From: Palsa-506 sp963707065
Lineage (GTDB): Bacteria; Actinomycetota; Actinomycetes; Streptosporangiales; Streptosporangiaceae
NCBI GenBank assembly: GCA_963707065.1
Contig: CAVPPJ010000038.1
Location: forward strand, 92,164-156,163
Direction: 5' to 3'
DNA: 64,000 bases
Part shown: one piece after another, positions 8,194 through 16,653 of the stretch
Position numbering within the stretch: position 1 is the stretch's first letter
Layout of the letters: each line of letters starts with the position of its first letter
The notes under the pieces: generated by a model
What the model saw: the letters and a program-made list of their open reading frames with translations, nothing else
Database searches by the model: none
Told to the model about the DNA's origin: nothing
Made by a program: the position numbers and the translations under genes

Positions 8194-9001
8194 TGCCCCG
8201 CCCGGCTCCGTGCGCGGCCAGCGAGTACCGGCCGGCGTTGGATCCGCCGTCGACCTCCAGCACGGTGCCGGTGATGTTGGCTGCCGCGTCCGAGGCCAGG
8301 AAGAGCACCGCCTCGGCGATATCGCGCGGATCGCCGGCCCGGCCGAGCGGAATGGACCGGACCAGGGCGGCCCGCAGCTCGTCCGGTGCCCGGTCCGGGT
8401 ACGCGTCGCTCCACTCGCGCACGTCGATGTAGCCGGGGGAGACGACGTTCACCCTGATCCCGTGCGGGCCGAGCTCCATCGCGAAGACCTTGCTCATCGT
8501 CTCGACCGCCGCCTTGGAAGCGCTGTAGGCGGCGCCACCCGGCCGCGGGTTCCGTGCGGATCCGGTCGAGATGCTGACCACGGCGGCGCCCGGCCCGGCG
8601 TCCGCGGCACCCGATGCCGCCTGGCCAACCCGGTACCGGGCGAATGCCTGCGTCATCATGAAGGCGCCGGTCACGTTCACCCTGAACACCCGGTCCCACG
8701 AGTCCGCCGGCATCTCCAGCAGGGTCCCGTCGGGATAGGAGGCGGCATCGTTGACCAGGACGTCGGCCCGGCCCCAGCGGGAGACGGCCTCGCCGAGCAC
8801 CCGGTCGGCCAGCCCGTGCTCGGCCACGTCCCCGGTGACGGTGACGACCGCCGGGTTGCCGGCGAAGTACCCCGAGTCAGCCAGGTCGCAGATAACGACG
8901 CGGGCGCCCTCGCCGGCCAGGGCCTCGGTGATGGCCCGGCCTATTCCGTTGGATCCGCCGGTCACCACGGCGACCCGCCCGTCGAACCGAGACTGCCGCA
9001 C
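8180..9001 (-). CDS. Short-chain dehydrogenase/reductase (SDR)
   Basis: 273 residues. The classical SDR features are TGGSNGIGRAI (cofactor glycine motif), CDLADS at the end of strand 2 (Asp favours NAD), DVLVNDAAS, catalytic Ser in VVSISTGSARN, catalytic Tyr and Lys in YSASK, and the SPGYI loop. It ends with NITGTVLEVDGGSN, typical of FabG-like enzymes. It oxidises or reduces an unknown alcohol or ketone. A 15-residue insertion rich in Ala/Gly (GQAASGAADAGPGAA) precedes the catalytic Ser. The divergent aldolase at 9191 shares the upstream region, suggesting one catabolic unit. Confidence 0.88.
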   Translation of the reverse strand: MRQSRFDGRVAVVTGGSNGIGRAITEALAGEGARVVICDLADSGYFAGNPAVVTVTGDVAEHGLADRVLGEAVSRWGRADVLVNDAASYPDGTLLEMPADSWDRVFRVNVTGAFMMTQAFARYRVGQAASGAADAGPGAAVVSISTGSARNPRPGGAAYSASKAAVETMSKVFAMELGPHGIRVNVVSPGYIDVREWSDAYPDRAPDELRAALVRSIPLGRAGDPRDIAEAVLFLASDAAANITGTVLEVDGGSNAGRYSLAAHGAGRGNDRG

Positions 9002-9190
9002 GGGCTCTCCTTCGCTGCGACTTGCCGTGACGCGCTACCCGGGCCCGCGCGCCGCGCTACCCGGGCATATTGTCGATTGTCGACTAAATTAGTATAGGCA
9101 TCCAGGGCCGCGGCTGACCAGAGTGGCTGACCAGAGCGCCGCGCCTGACCAGCGCAGAGCGCGTCCGGAGCAGGCAGGGCGGAGTGGTTG

Positions 9191-9952
9191 ATGAGCGTGT
9201 TCACCGGTGTGGGCGTCGCCCTTGTGACGATCTTCGCCGCCGACGGCGGCGTTGACACGGCCTCGACGGCGGCGCTCGCCCGCGACCTGACCGATCGCGG
9301 CGCCCGCGCGGTGCTGGCGTGCGGCACCACGGGCGAGGCAGGCACCCTGACGGACGCCGAGCGCACGGCGATCGTCACGGCCGTCCGCGAAGCCGTGCCG
9401 GCCGGTATCCCGGTGCTGGCCGGCACGGGCGCGGCCGCGGCGCAGCGGGCGGCTGACCTCACCGCGGCGGCCTGCCGGGCCGGCGCGGACGCGGTCCTGG
9501 CCTGGCCTCCGCCCGGCAGCGCCGACCTGCTGGCCTACTACGAGGGCATTCGGGCGGCGGCAGACGGCCGGCCGGTGCTCGCGTACCACATCCCGTGGGT
9601 GTCGGCCCCCGGCGTGCCGGTCGATGCACTGGCCGGCCTGCCGGTCGCCGGGGTGAAGGACTCTTCCGGCCTCGCGGACCGGCTGCTTGACGAGATCGCT
9701 CACTACGCCGGCGCGACGTACGTCGGGTCGTCCGCGCTGCTGGCGCTGGCCGGCCCGCTGGGCGCCGCGGGCGCGATACTCGCGCTGGCCAACGTGGAGC
9801 CGGAGCGCTGCTGCCGGGCCTTCGCCGGTGATGCGGCCGCGCAGCGCGAGCTGGCCGACCGGCACCTGGCGGTCAAGGCCGGGGGACCGGCGGTGCTCAA
9901 GGCAATCCTGGCCGCTTCGCACGGCACGTCCGCGGCCGTTAGGGTCTCCTAG
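9191..9952 (+). CDS. Dihydrodipicolinate synthase / N-acetylneuraminate lyase family aldolase
   Basis: 253 residues from ATG 9191 (a TTG three bases earlier is in frame). Visible class I aldolase features are GTTGEAGTLTDAE (substrate carboxylate loop), AYHIP (proton-relay Tyr in a variant of the usual YNxP), and GVKDSSG with the Schiff-base Lys. The protein is about 40 residues shorter than DapA at the C-terminus, and context (SDR, ABC ATPase, LLM oxidoreductase) points to a catabolic keto-acid lyase, not lysine synthesis. The next gene begins 2 bp after its stop. It is divergent from the SDR gene. Confidence 0.82.
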   Translation: MSVFTGVGVALVTIFAADGGVDTASTAALARDLTDRGARAVLACGTTGEAGTLTDAERTAIVTAVREAVPAGIPVLAGTGAAAAQRAADLTAAACRAGADAVLAWPPPGSADLLAYYEGIRAAADGRPVLAYHIPWVSAPGVPVDALAGLPVAGVKDSSGLADRLLDEIAHYAGATYVGSSALLALAGPLGAAGAILALANVEPERCCRAFAGDAAAQRELADRHLAVKAGGPAVLKAILAASHGTSAAVRVS

Positions 9953-9954
9953 CC

Positions 9955-10873
9955 ATGGCTACCCTGGCGCGTGGCCTGGCCGTGCCGTGCTTTGCCGAGG
10001 ACCCGATGGAGCTAGCCCGGCTAGGAATCGAGGCCGAGCGGGCCGGGTTCGACGGCTTCTTCCTCTGGGATCACATCGTCTTCTCCAACACCGGCGAGGG
10101 CCCGCCGATCGTCGACCCGTGGCTGGTCCTGGCCGTGGTAGCCGCGAGTACCACCCGGATCCGCCTCGGCACGATGATCACGCCGGTGCCGCGGCGGCGG
10201 CCCTGGCAGCTGGCCAAGGAGACAACTACCCTGGACCGGCTCAGCAACGGCCGCCTGATCCTCGGCGTCGGCATCGGCTCGCCGGCCTACGGCGATTTCG
10301 GCATCTTCCATGAGCCGGCCGGCGAGCGCGAGCGCGCGGAGCTTCTCGACGAAGGGCTTGATGTCCTGGCCGGGCTGTGGAGCGGTGCGAAGTTCTCCTA
10401 CCAGGGCAGTCATTTCACCGTTGACCCGGTCCGGTTCACGCCGACACCAGTGCAGCGGCCGCGGATCCCGGTCTGGGTCGGCGGCGTGCTTCCCGCGGCC
10501 AGGCCGATCGCCAGGGCCGCGCGCTGGGACGGCATGGTGCCGATCCGGTTCGCCGGCGGCAGCCTGATCCGGCCGTCCGCCGAGGACATTGCCGGCGTCG
10601 GCGCGACGATCGCCGCGGCGCGCGGCTCCGCCGCGTCGGGGAGGTCCGGCCGCGTCGGGGCGTCTGGCCGCGTCGGGAGGTCCGGCCGCGTCGGGGCGTC
10701 CGGCCGCGGACTACGACCTGGTGGTGTGGGCCGAGGTCGCGCAGGTGCCGGCCGATGTCCCCGAGATCGCGAAGCCCTACCAGGCCAGCGGCGCCACTTG
10801 GTGGATCGAGACGGCCAAGCCGGAGCCCCGGTGGTGGGAAGGCGTGCAGGAACGAGTTGCCGGCGGGGTGTGA
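9955..10873 (+). pseudogene. LLM-class flavin/F420-dependent oxidoreductase, frame interrupted in a tandem repeat
   Basis: The first 220 codons read as a luciferase-like monooxygenase barrel: GFDGFFLWDHI, TTRIRLGTMITPVPRRRPWQLAKE, LSNGRLILGVGIGS, and RIPVWVGG. The frame then enters four tandem 18-bp units (10632-10704), the first carrying an extra G. Correcting it restores an AASGGP/AASGR repeat leading into DYDLVVWAEVAQVPAD and the family-like end ATWWIETAKPEPRWWEG, with the stop at 10871-10873. Uncorrected, the frame runs on as Arg-rich sequence to 10944 over the next gene's start. It starts 2 bp after the aldolase. Cofactor could be FMN or F420. Confidence 0.78.
10632..10704 (+). repeat. 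Four tandem units of 18 bp, one with an extra base
   Basis: Units at 10632-10650 (19 bp), 10651-10668, 10669-10686 and 10687-10704 share CGCGTCGGG...GGTCCGGC or a close variant. Units 1 and 3 match, as do 2 and 4. The additional G in unit 1 (run of four G at 10638-10641) causes the frame change in the oxidoreductase gene. Confidence 0.85.
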
Positions 10874-10900
10874 CCGCGCACCGCCCACTAGCATTCGCGG

Positions 10901-11791
10901 ATGACCACTCCACCATCCGGCGGGCTTGCCTCGTCGCCGGATGAGGCCTCGTCGCTCGATGAGGCTTCGTCGCCGGATGAGGGGGAGAGCGGGCCCGGCT
11001 GGGTCAGGCGGGCGCTGCCGGGTGCCTGCATCGCGGCGGCGGCACTGTGCTGCCTGGCGCTGGGAGTGACGGCCGGGTCGAGTGCCCATGCCGAGCTGAC
11101 CAGGCCGCCGACGGCGGCGGAGCGGTCCGCGGCGGCGGCTGCCGCGGTGGCCAGCCGCTGGCGGGCCTGGCCGGCCGGCCGGATCTTCCCGGCCGGGCTC
11201 GGCTACCTCACCGCGCTGCGGACCAGCGAGACCGCGCGGCGGGAGGGGATCTCGGCCGGATCCGGCTGCCGGTCCGCGGTCGCGGCCACGGCCGGCCGCC
11301 AGGCACTGCAGGACGGCTGCCGCGCGGCGCTCCGGGCAACCTACGCGGATCAGCTGCAGGGCGTCGTCTACACCGTCGGGGTCTTTGCCTTCGCCGGGCC
11401 GCGGGGGGCTGCCGCCTTCGTGCGCGCCCTGGCCGGCGACCCGCCCGGCGGGCCGCCTGGCCGCTTCGTTCCCGGCCGCTTCAGCGTCCGCGGCAATGCC
11501 GCAGTCCTGGCGACGGAGCGAGCCCCGTGGTACGGCCTGCGCGCGCTGGCCGTGCCCGGCACGGCGGCCGCGCGCTTCACCGACGTGTCCCGCCAGGTCA
11601 TGACGGGGCGGCAGCAGGGGCCGTACGTCGCGCTGGTGGTAGCCGGCTACGCCGACGGCCGGCCTGCTCCCGCGCCCGGGCCGCTCCGGTACGTGATCTT
11701 CCGCCCGGCCCGGCAGCTGGCCGCCGAGGTTCTCGGGCCGCTCAGCAAGGCCCCGGCCGTCACCTGCGCGGGCGCGGAGTGGCTGTGCTGA
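10901..11791 (+). CDS. Membrane-anchored hypothetical protein paired with a subtilase
   Basis: 296 residues. The cytoplasmic N-terminus has three hexapeptide units (SSPDEA, SSLDEA, SSPDEG) encoded by 18-bp repeats. One membrane segment follows (about residues 37-60, CIAAAALCCLALGVTAG), then an extracytoplasmic domain with four Cys in two pairs (SGCRSAV and DGCRAAL; later VTCAGAEWLC at the end). The body (VVYTVGVFAFAGPRGAAAFVRAL) has no domain I can name. It overlaps the subtilase start by 7 bp, so the two products are likely made together; it may be a partner, inhibitor or substrate of the protease (inference). Confidence 0.7.
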   Translation: MTTPPSGGLASSPDEASSLDEASSPDEGESGPGWVRRALPGACIAAAALCCLALGVTAGSSAHAELTRPPTAAERSAAAAAAVASRWRAWPAGRIFPAGLGYLTALRTSETARREGISAGSGCRSAVAATAGRQALQDGCRAALRATYADQLQGVVYTVGVFAFAGPRGAAAFVRALAGDPPGGPPGRFVPGRFSVRGNAAVLATERAPWYGLRALAVPGTAAARFTDVSRQVMTGRQQGPYVALVVAGYADGRPAPAPGPLRYVIFRPARQLAAEVLGPLSKAPAVTCAGAEWLC

Positions 11792-13140
11792 CCCGGCCGC
11801 CGCGAGCCGTCGCGCGGCCCGTGGCGGCCCTCGTGCTGGCCGCCGTCATAGTGACGCTCGGCGCTGCCGGACCGGCGGCCGGGGCGGCTCGCGCCAGGGC
11901 CGGGCCGCCTCGCGCCACGGCCTGGCCGACTCGCGCCGCGGGCACGGACGCGGGCGCGGGCCAGCAGGCCAGGGCAAGCGATCTGGCGGAGCTTGCCGCC
12001 ATCGGCGTGCCGGCCGCCTGGCGGTCGACCAGAGGCCAGGGCGTGATCATCGGGGTGCTCGACACCGGCGTCGACACGCGGGTGCCGGACCTGCGCGGCT
12101 CCGTGATCACCGGGCCGGACTACGCCAGGGGCGCTAATCCGCGCGGCTACCGCCCGCCGCACTGGCATGGCACCTTCATCGCCTCCCTGATCGCCGGCCA
12201 CGGCAGCGGCCCCGGCCAGGCCAGCGGGGTGATCGGGGTCGCCCCGGCGGCGCGGATCCTGTCGGTCCGGGTCATCCTGGACGACGACGAGCCGGGTTTC
12301 CCCATCTACAACGCGAACGTCCACTACGAGGACGCGATCGCCAGCGGGATCCGGTACGCGGTCCGCCGTGGCGCCGGGGTGATCAACATGTCGCTGGGCT
12401 CGGCTAGCGCCGCCCGGCAGGTGCGCCTGGCGGTCGGTTACGCCGTCTCTCACGGCGTCGTGGTGGTGGCATCGGCCGGGAACGACGGCGCCGGGCCGGG
12501 CCGGTCACGGTATTCCTACCCGGCGTCCTTCACCGGGGTCATCTCCGTCGGGGCGGTCGACGCGGCGCACCAGCGGGCATCATTCTCCGACCGCAACGCA
12601 TCCGTGGTGATCTGCGCACCCGGCGTGGACGTGGTCGGCGCGTCGGCCGGCGGCGGCTATCTGGCGGTCAACGGCACCAGCCCGGCGTCGGCTTTCGTGG
12701 CCGGAGTGGCCGCGCTGATCAGGTCGCGGTACCCGCGGCTGGGCCCGGCCCTGGTCCGGCAGGCACTGGTCAGTTCCGCGCGGGACCGGCCGGCCGGCGG
12801 CTACAGTCCCGGCCGCGGCTTCGGCGAGGTCGATGCCGCGGCCGCACTCAGGGCGGCGGCCCGGCTGGCCGGCCAGCGGCCCGCAACAGGCCTGGCCCCG
12901 GCGGCGGCCCGGTTCGGCTCCGGGCCGCCGCCGGGGCCGATCCGGGTCGTGCGCCGTGACTCGGCGCGGATTGCGGTGCGCGAGCGGCTCGCGGCCGCGG
13001 GCGCGGCCGGGTTCCTGATCGCGCTGCTGGCCCTGGCCGTCGTCATCGGCCGCGGCGTCCGGAGGCACGCCGCCGCAGCGGCCAGCGGCGACGCGGCCGT
13101 CGCTACGGGAGCGTCAGGATCTCGGCGCCGTCGGCAGTGA
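11785..13140 (+). CDS. S8 subtilisin-like serine protease, membrane-anchored, mycosin-like
   Basis: 451 residues from GTG 11785, overlapping the previous stop. The catalytic triad is Asp93 (GVLDTGVD), His128 (HWHGTFIASLIAG) and Ser299 (NGTSPASAFVAG), with oxyanion Asn233 (ASAGNDG). A signal-type hydrophobic segment lies at about residues 12-32 and a C-terminal membrane helix at about 405-423, followed by a basic tail: the topology of mycosins. No ESX/type VII genes are in the window, so a T7SS role is unproven. Its 3' end overlaps the convergent map gene by 38 bp. Confidence 0.85.
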   Translation: MLTRPPRAVARPVAALVLAAVIVTLGAAGPAAGAARARAGPPRATAWPTRAAGTDAGAGQQARASDLAELAAIGVPAAWRSTRGQGVIIGVLDTGVDTRVPDLRGSVITGPDYARGANPRGYRPPHWHGTFIASLIAGHGSGPGQASGVIGVAPAARILSVRVILDDDEPGFPIYNANVHYEDAIASGIRYAVRRGAGVINMSLGSASAARQVRLAVGYAVSHGVVVVASAGNDGAGPGRSRYSYPASFTGVISVGAVDAAHQRASFSDRNASVVICAPGVDVVGASAGGGYLAVNGTSPASAFVAGVAALIRSRYPRLGPALVRQALVSSARDRPAGGYSPGRGFGEVDAAAALRAAARLAGQRPATGLAPAAARFGSGPPPGPIRVVRRDSARIAVRERLAAAGAAGFLIALLALAVVIGRGVRRHAAAAASGDAAVATGASGSRRRRQ

Positions 13141-13951
13141 CCAGGAGCGTGTGCTCGAACTGCGCGGTCCGCTTACGGTCCCTGGTGACGGCCGTCCAGC
13201 CATCCGGCCAGACCTCGTAGGCGATCGAGCCGAGGGTGAGCATCGGCTCGATCGTAAAGGTCATGCCCTGTTCCATGATCACGGCAGTGTCCGGGTCGTC
13301 GAAATGCGGCACCATCAGGCCGGAGTGGAAGGTGGTGCCGATGCCGTGCCCGGTGAAATCGCGGACCACCCCGTAGCCGAACCGCCGCGCATAGGACTCG
13401 ATGACCCGGCCGATCGCGTTCAGCGGCCGCCCCGGCGCTACCGCGCGAATGCCGCGCATCATCGCCTCCCTGGTGCGCTCGACCAGCAGCCTGGACTCCT
13501 CATCTACCACGCCGGCCAGGAAGGTCGCATTGGTGTCCCCGTGCACGCCGCCGATGTAGCCGGTGATGTCGATGTTGACGATGTCGCCGTCGGCGATCAC
13601 CGTGTCATCCGGGATGCCGTGGCAGATCACCTCGTTCAGCGACGTGCAGAGCGACTTCGGGTAACCGCGGTAGCCGAGCGTGCTCGGGTACGCGCCGTGG
13701 TCGCAGAGGAACTCGTGCCCCACGCGGTCCAGTTCGTCCGTGGTGACGCCGGGCACCACGTGCCTGCCGACCTCGGCCAGTGCGCGCGCCGCGATCCGGC
13801 CGGCCACCCGCATGCGCTCGATCGTCTCGGCGTCCTTGACGTCGGGCTCGCCGGTCTTCGGGTACCGCTTGCCCACGTACTCGGGGCGAATGATGTTCGC
13901 GGGGACCTGCCGCAGCGGGGAAACCCGCCCGGGCTGGAGCAACGTCGTCAT
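13103..13951 (-). CDS. map: Methionine aminopeptidase, type I
   Basis: 282 residues. It removes the initiator Met from nascent proteins in the cytoplasm. The five metal ligands are visible: two Asp in DIVNIDITGYIGGVHGDTNATF, His in DFTGHGIGTTFHSG, Glu in FTIEPMLTLG, and Glu in AQFEHTLLV. An N-terminal extension of about 40 residues (PANIIRPEYVGKRYP) is the actinobacterial long form (MapB type). Start ATG 13951 lies 20 bp from the divergent small gene. The C-terminal codons overlap the subtilase end on the other strand. Confidence 0.93.
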   Translation of the reverse strand: MTTLLQPGRVSPLRQVPANIIRPEYVGKRYPKTGEPDVKDAETIERMRVAGRIAARALAEVGRHVVPGVTTDELDRVGHEFLCDHGAYPSTLGYRGYPKSLCTSLNEVICHGIPDDTVIADGDIVNIDITGYIGGVHGDTNATFLAGVVDEESRLLVERTREAMMRGIRAVAPGRPLNAIGRVIESYARRFGYGVVRDFTGHGIGTTFHSGLMVPHFDDPDTAVIMEQGMTFTIEPMLTLGSIAYEVWPDGWTAVTRDRKRTAQFEHTLLVTADGAEILTLP

Positions 13952-13971
13952 GATCTGGAAGTGTAGTAGCC

Positions 13972-14151
13972 ATGAACGCTGAGCAGCACTGGTGGTTCTG
14001 CCTGAGGCACATGGCGGTCGAGCCCGACGAGGGCTGCCCGGGCAAGGACCGGCTCGGGCCGTATCCGACCCGGGAGGCGGCGGCGAACGCGCTCGAGACC
14101 GCCAGGCGGCGGAACGAGGAGTGGGACGCCCAGGACGAAGGCGGCAACTAA
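13972..14151 (+). CDS. Small conserved actinobacterial protein (59 residues)
   Basis: ATG 13972 to TAA 14149-14151 encodes MNAEQHWWFCLRHMAVEP, then DEGCPGKDRLGPYPTREAAANAL and a charged tail. Short proteins with a WFYCLKH-like start, an EGC motif and a GPYPTREEA segment are widespread in actinobacteria as uncharacterised proteins. The Cys and His pair (FCLRH, EGC) could bind metal. It starts 20 bp from the divergent map gene, so they share a promoter region. Function is unknown. Confidence 0.75.
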   Translation: MNAEQHWWFCLRHMAVEPDEGCPGKDRLGPYPTREAAANALETARRRNEEWDAQDEGGN

Positions 14152-14159
14152 GGCGCTAC

Positions 14160-14290
14160 GCCGGGCAGGCTCTGGCCAGCGGCCGCAGTGGCCAGCCGCC
14201 GCAGTAGCCAGTCGGCACAGTGGCCAGTCGGCACGGCGGCTAGCTGGCGCAGTGGCCAGCCGGCCGGGCTGGCCAGCGGCGCTGATACTC
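14160..14290 (+). repeat. Degenerate GGCCAGCCGGC-rich repeats in an intergenic region
   Basis: About seven loose copies of a 14-16 bp unit such as GCAGTGGCCAGCCGG or CACAGTGGCCAGTCGG follow one another between the small gene and the YbjQ-like gene. The units contain the palindrome TGGCCA. No reading frame or terminator is evident. Confidence 0.55.
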
Positions 14291-14349
14291 CGGACCAAGG
14301 CCGGCGGCCGGTATCGTAAGGGCAACTGCCAATCCGGCCCGAAAGGGGC

Positions 14350-15282
14350 ATGCGGGTGACCGAGGATCAGCCCGGCGGACTGCCGCCGGCCGCCAGAGCG
14401 CGGATGGCGGAGATCCGCGGCAGCGGCACCTGGAGCTCGGCCTTGTCCGCGGACGAATTCGCGGCGATCAGGAGCGTCGGCTTCGAGCCGGTCGGGCAGG
14501 TGCTCGGCGCGGCGGTCTACAACGTCGGCTACACCGGCGGGTACAACTGCCCGGGCGCCTGGGCGGGCTACGGGGGCTACGTCACGCCGTACCGGAGCAT
14601 CACCGCGGTGTCCGGGGCGGGCGGAATGGGCTCGTATAACGCCCTGGTGCAGACCATGTACGAGGCACGGCACAAGGCCATCGACCGGATGTCCGCCGAG
14701 TGCACCGCGCTGGGCGGGCACGGCGTAGTCAGCGCGTCGATCGAGATCGGCCGGTTCCCGGCCGGCGGCCTTGAGTTCAAGGCGATCGGCACTGCGGTGC
14801 GCGCGCCCGGCGGCGTGCACCTGCCCAGGCCGTTCACCTCTGACCTGTCCGGCCAGGACTTCGCGAAGCTGATCATGGCGGGCTGGGCGCCGGCCGGCTT
14901 CGCGCTCGGCATCTCGATCGGCGCCCGGCACGATGACTGGCTGACCATCAACCAGACCAGCTGGGGGGCCGGGAACTCCGAGGTGGTCGGCTACACCGAC
15001 CTGGTCAACCAGGGCCGGCACGACGCGCGCGCGCAGCTGGAACGGGACGTCACCAGGCTCGGTGCCGAAGGCGTGGTGGTGTCCAGCATGGACATGCGGG
15101 TCCGCGACCGGGAGTGCCCGATGCAGGAGCACAGGAAAGACCACATCGTGGAGGTAACGATCATCGGCACGGCCACGGTCCGGTTCGCCGGGCCGCGCCA
15201 TCCGGCGCCCGCCTCCAGTCTTGCCATCATGTCCCTCGACCCGCAGCGCCGCCAGGCGGCGCGGATCAAGCTGGGCAGCTGA
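14350..15282 (+). CDS. Double YbjQ-type (heavy-metal-binding, DUF74-like) domain protein A
   Basis: 310 residues from ATG 14350 (GTG 14356 is an alternative). Two similar halves each show a FTSDLS/SALSADEF start, GFEPVGQVLGAAVYNVG or GWAPAGFALGISIG, a helix with EAR/DAR (YEARHKAIDRM; HDARAQLERD), and a GxHGVVSASIEIG / GAEGVVVSSMDM strand ending in FKAIGTAV or VTIIGTATV. This is the YbjQ beta/alpha fold that assembles into pentamers in single-domain homologues. Function of the family is unclear. It is followed 59 bp later by a paralogue, a likely operon. Confidence 0.78.
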   Translation: MRVTEDQPGGLPPAARARMAEIRGSGTWSSALSADEFAAIRSVGFEPVGQVLGAAVYNVGYTGGYNCPGAWAGYGGYVTPYRSITAVSGAGGMGSYNALVQTMYEARHKAIDRMSAECTALGGHGVVSASIEIGRFPAGGLEFKAIGTAVRAPGGVHLPRPFTSDLSGQDFAKLIMAGWAPAGFALGISIGARHDDWLTINQTSWGAGNSEVVGYTDLVNQGRHDARAQLERDVTRLGAEGVVVSSMDMRVRDRECPMQEHRKDHIVEVTIIGTATVRFAGPRHPAPASSLAIMSLDPQRRQAARIKLGS

Positions 15283-15341
15283 CCGGCAGGCCAGCCGCAA
15301 GCCGGGCACACAACGGGGCCGAACGCAGTCAAGGGAGAGCA

Positions 15342-16190
15342 ATGACCGACCAGCAGCAGAGCACGGAATTCGGCGTGCTGGGCGTGCCGCAGGACGCGAT
15401 GAAGCGCCTTGCCGAGCTCCGGCCGGGAAAGCCCGGCTCGATCTTCACCTCGGACCTCTCGGTCAACGAGTTCCTGCTGGTGCGCGAGTGCGGCTTCCGG
15501 CCGCTCGGGCTGGTGCTCGGCAGCTCGATTTACCACGTCGGCCTGCAGGTCGGCCGCTGGGGCAAGAACCAGGAACTCGACGTGCTGTCCCAGGCCATGT
15601 ATCACGCCAGGGAGCTGGCCATGACCCGGATGGAGGCCGAGGCCCAGGCGCTGGGCGCGGACGGCATCGTGGGTGTCCGGCTCGACGTGGAGATGAAGGA
15701 ATTCGGCAACGACATTGCCGAGTTCATCGCGGTCGGCACGGCGGTCCACGCCGAGCCGGAGGCGGGCGGCGGTGGAGTCAAGGAGTGGCGTAACAACAAG
15801 AACCTGCCCTTCACCTCCGACCTGTCCGGCCAGGACTTCTGGACGCTGATCCGGGCCGGATATGCCCCGCTGGGCATGGTGATGGGGTCCTGCGTCTACC
15901 ACATCGCGCACCAGAAGCTCGGCGGCAAGCTGGGCAACATCGGCCGCAACGTCGAGCTCGAGCAGTTCACCCAGGCCCTGTATGACGCCCGCGAGCTGGC
16001 GATGAGCCGGATGCAGGCCGAGGCGGAGGAACTGCACGCCGAGGGCATCGTCGGGGTGCAGCTCCGCCAGCACAGCCACACCTGGGGTTCGCATACGACC
16101 GAGTTCTTCGCGATCGGTACCGCCGTGCGGCCGCTGCGCGACGACCACGTGATCGAGCGCCCGACTATGGTGCTGAGCCTCGACTCCTGA
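15342..16190 (+). CDS. Double YbjQ-type domain protein B
   Basis: 282 residues from ATG 15342, behind a GGGAG. Each half repeats the same pattern: FTSDLSVNEF..GFRPLGLVLGSSIYHVG..YHARELAMTRMEAEAQALGADGIVGVRLDV..FIAVGTAV, then FTSDLSGQDF..GYAPLGMVMGSCVYHIA..YDARELAMSRMQAEAEEL..FFAIGTAV. The halves are closer to each other than in protein A. A perfect hairpin follows the stop (16201-16225). The role is unknown; such proteins have been annotated as heavy-metal-binding on structural grounds only. Confidence 0.8.
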   Translation: MTDQQQSTEFGVLGVPQDAMKRLAELRPGKPGSIFTSDLSVNEFLLVRECGFRPLGLVLGSSIYHVGLQVGRWGKNQELDVLSQAMYHARELAMTRMEAEAQALGADGIVGVRLDVEMKEFGNDIAEFIAVGTAVHAEPEAGGGGVKEWRNNKNLPFTSDLSGQDFWTLIRAGYAPLGMVMGSCVYHIAHQKLGGKLGNIGRNVELEQFTQALYDARELAMSRMQAEAEELHAEGIVGVQLRQHSHTWGSHTTEFFAIGTAVRPLRDDHVIERPTMVLSLDS

Positions 16191-16200
16191 CCGGTGTCAC

Positions 16201-16225
16201 GTGCCGGATCCCGCGGATCCGGCAC
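16201..16225. terminator. Perfect 10-bp hairpin between convergent genes
   Basis: GTGCCGGATC (16201-16210), loop CCGCG, GATCCGGCAC (16216-16225). It lies 10 bp after the YbjQ B stop and before the convergent DUF1707 gene, a position suited to a bidirectional terminator. There is no T-run, as is usual in very GC-rich genomes. Confidence 0.65.
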
Positions 16226-16287
16226 CGCGGCAGGTACGCGATCCCCGGATCCAGCATGCCGACGTTGTCTGGGTGGCTGTGCGCGGA

Positions 16288-16653
16288 TTAGTCGTTTCTG
16301 CGCTCGGGGCTGTTGTGGCTCCGGGCCGACTGCGGCCGGTCTCGGCAGAGCGACAGCAGCCAGTAGACCAGGGCCGCCGGGGGATGGACGCACAACAGGA
16401 TGCATAGCAGCCGCCGGTCCAGGAACATGCCCGGCCGTGGCGGCTGCTGCTCAGCGGCGGGCAGATCGGCGGTGAGATCGCGTAGCTGGGCCGTGGTCTG
16501 CGCCTGGTAGGCGGCACCCGCTCGTTCCTCGAGCTCGGCCTGGGCCAGCCGGCCGTCGGCAAAGTTGCGCTGCAGCAGCGCGACTGTCTGCTCCCGTTCA
16601 GCGTCAGAGGCGCGGACGGCCAGGCGGGTCGGCTGTGTGCTGACATCGTTCAT
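16288..16653 (-). CDS. DUF1707 domain membrane protein
   Basis: 121 residues. The N-terminal 55 residues carry the DUF1707 signature: VRASDAEREQTVALLQRNFADGRLAQAELEERAGAAYQAQT, ending TAQLRDLTADLP. A hydrophobic segment (LLCILLCVHPPAALVYWLLSL) at about residues 82-103 anchors it, with a charged tail. Such proteins are common in actinobacteria and may act near cell-surface or signalling proteins; no activity is known. Its ATG overlaps the stop of the winged-helix regulator upstream (16650-16653). Confidence 0.85.
   Translation of the reverse strand: MNDVSTQPTRLAVRASDAEREQTVALLQRNFADGRLAQAELEERAGAAYQAQTTAQLRDLTADLPAAEQQPPRPGMFLDRRLLCILLCVHPPAALVYWLLSLCRDRPQSARSHNSPERRND

Noticed and set aside
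11047..11784. Long in-frame extension upstream of the subtilase (697 codons in total)
   Set aside because: The extension lies over the membrane-protein gene in another frame and is Arg-rich, a shadow of high-GC coding DNA. GTG 11785 fits the signal peptide.
11785..13140. Type VII secretion locus
   Set aside because: Only a mycosin-like protease is present; no other ESX component was found within 10 kb on either side.
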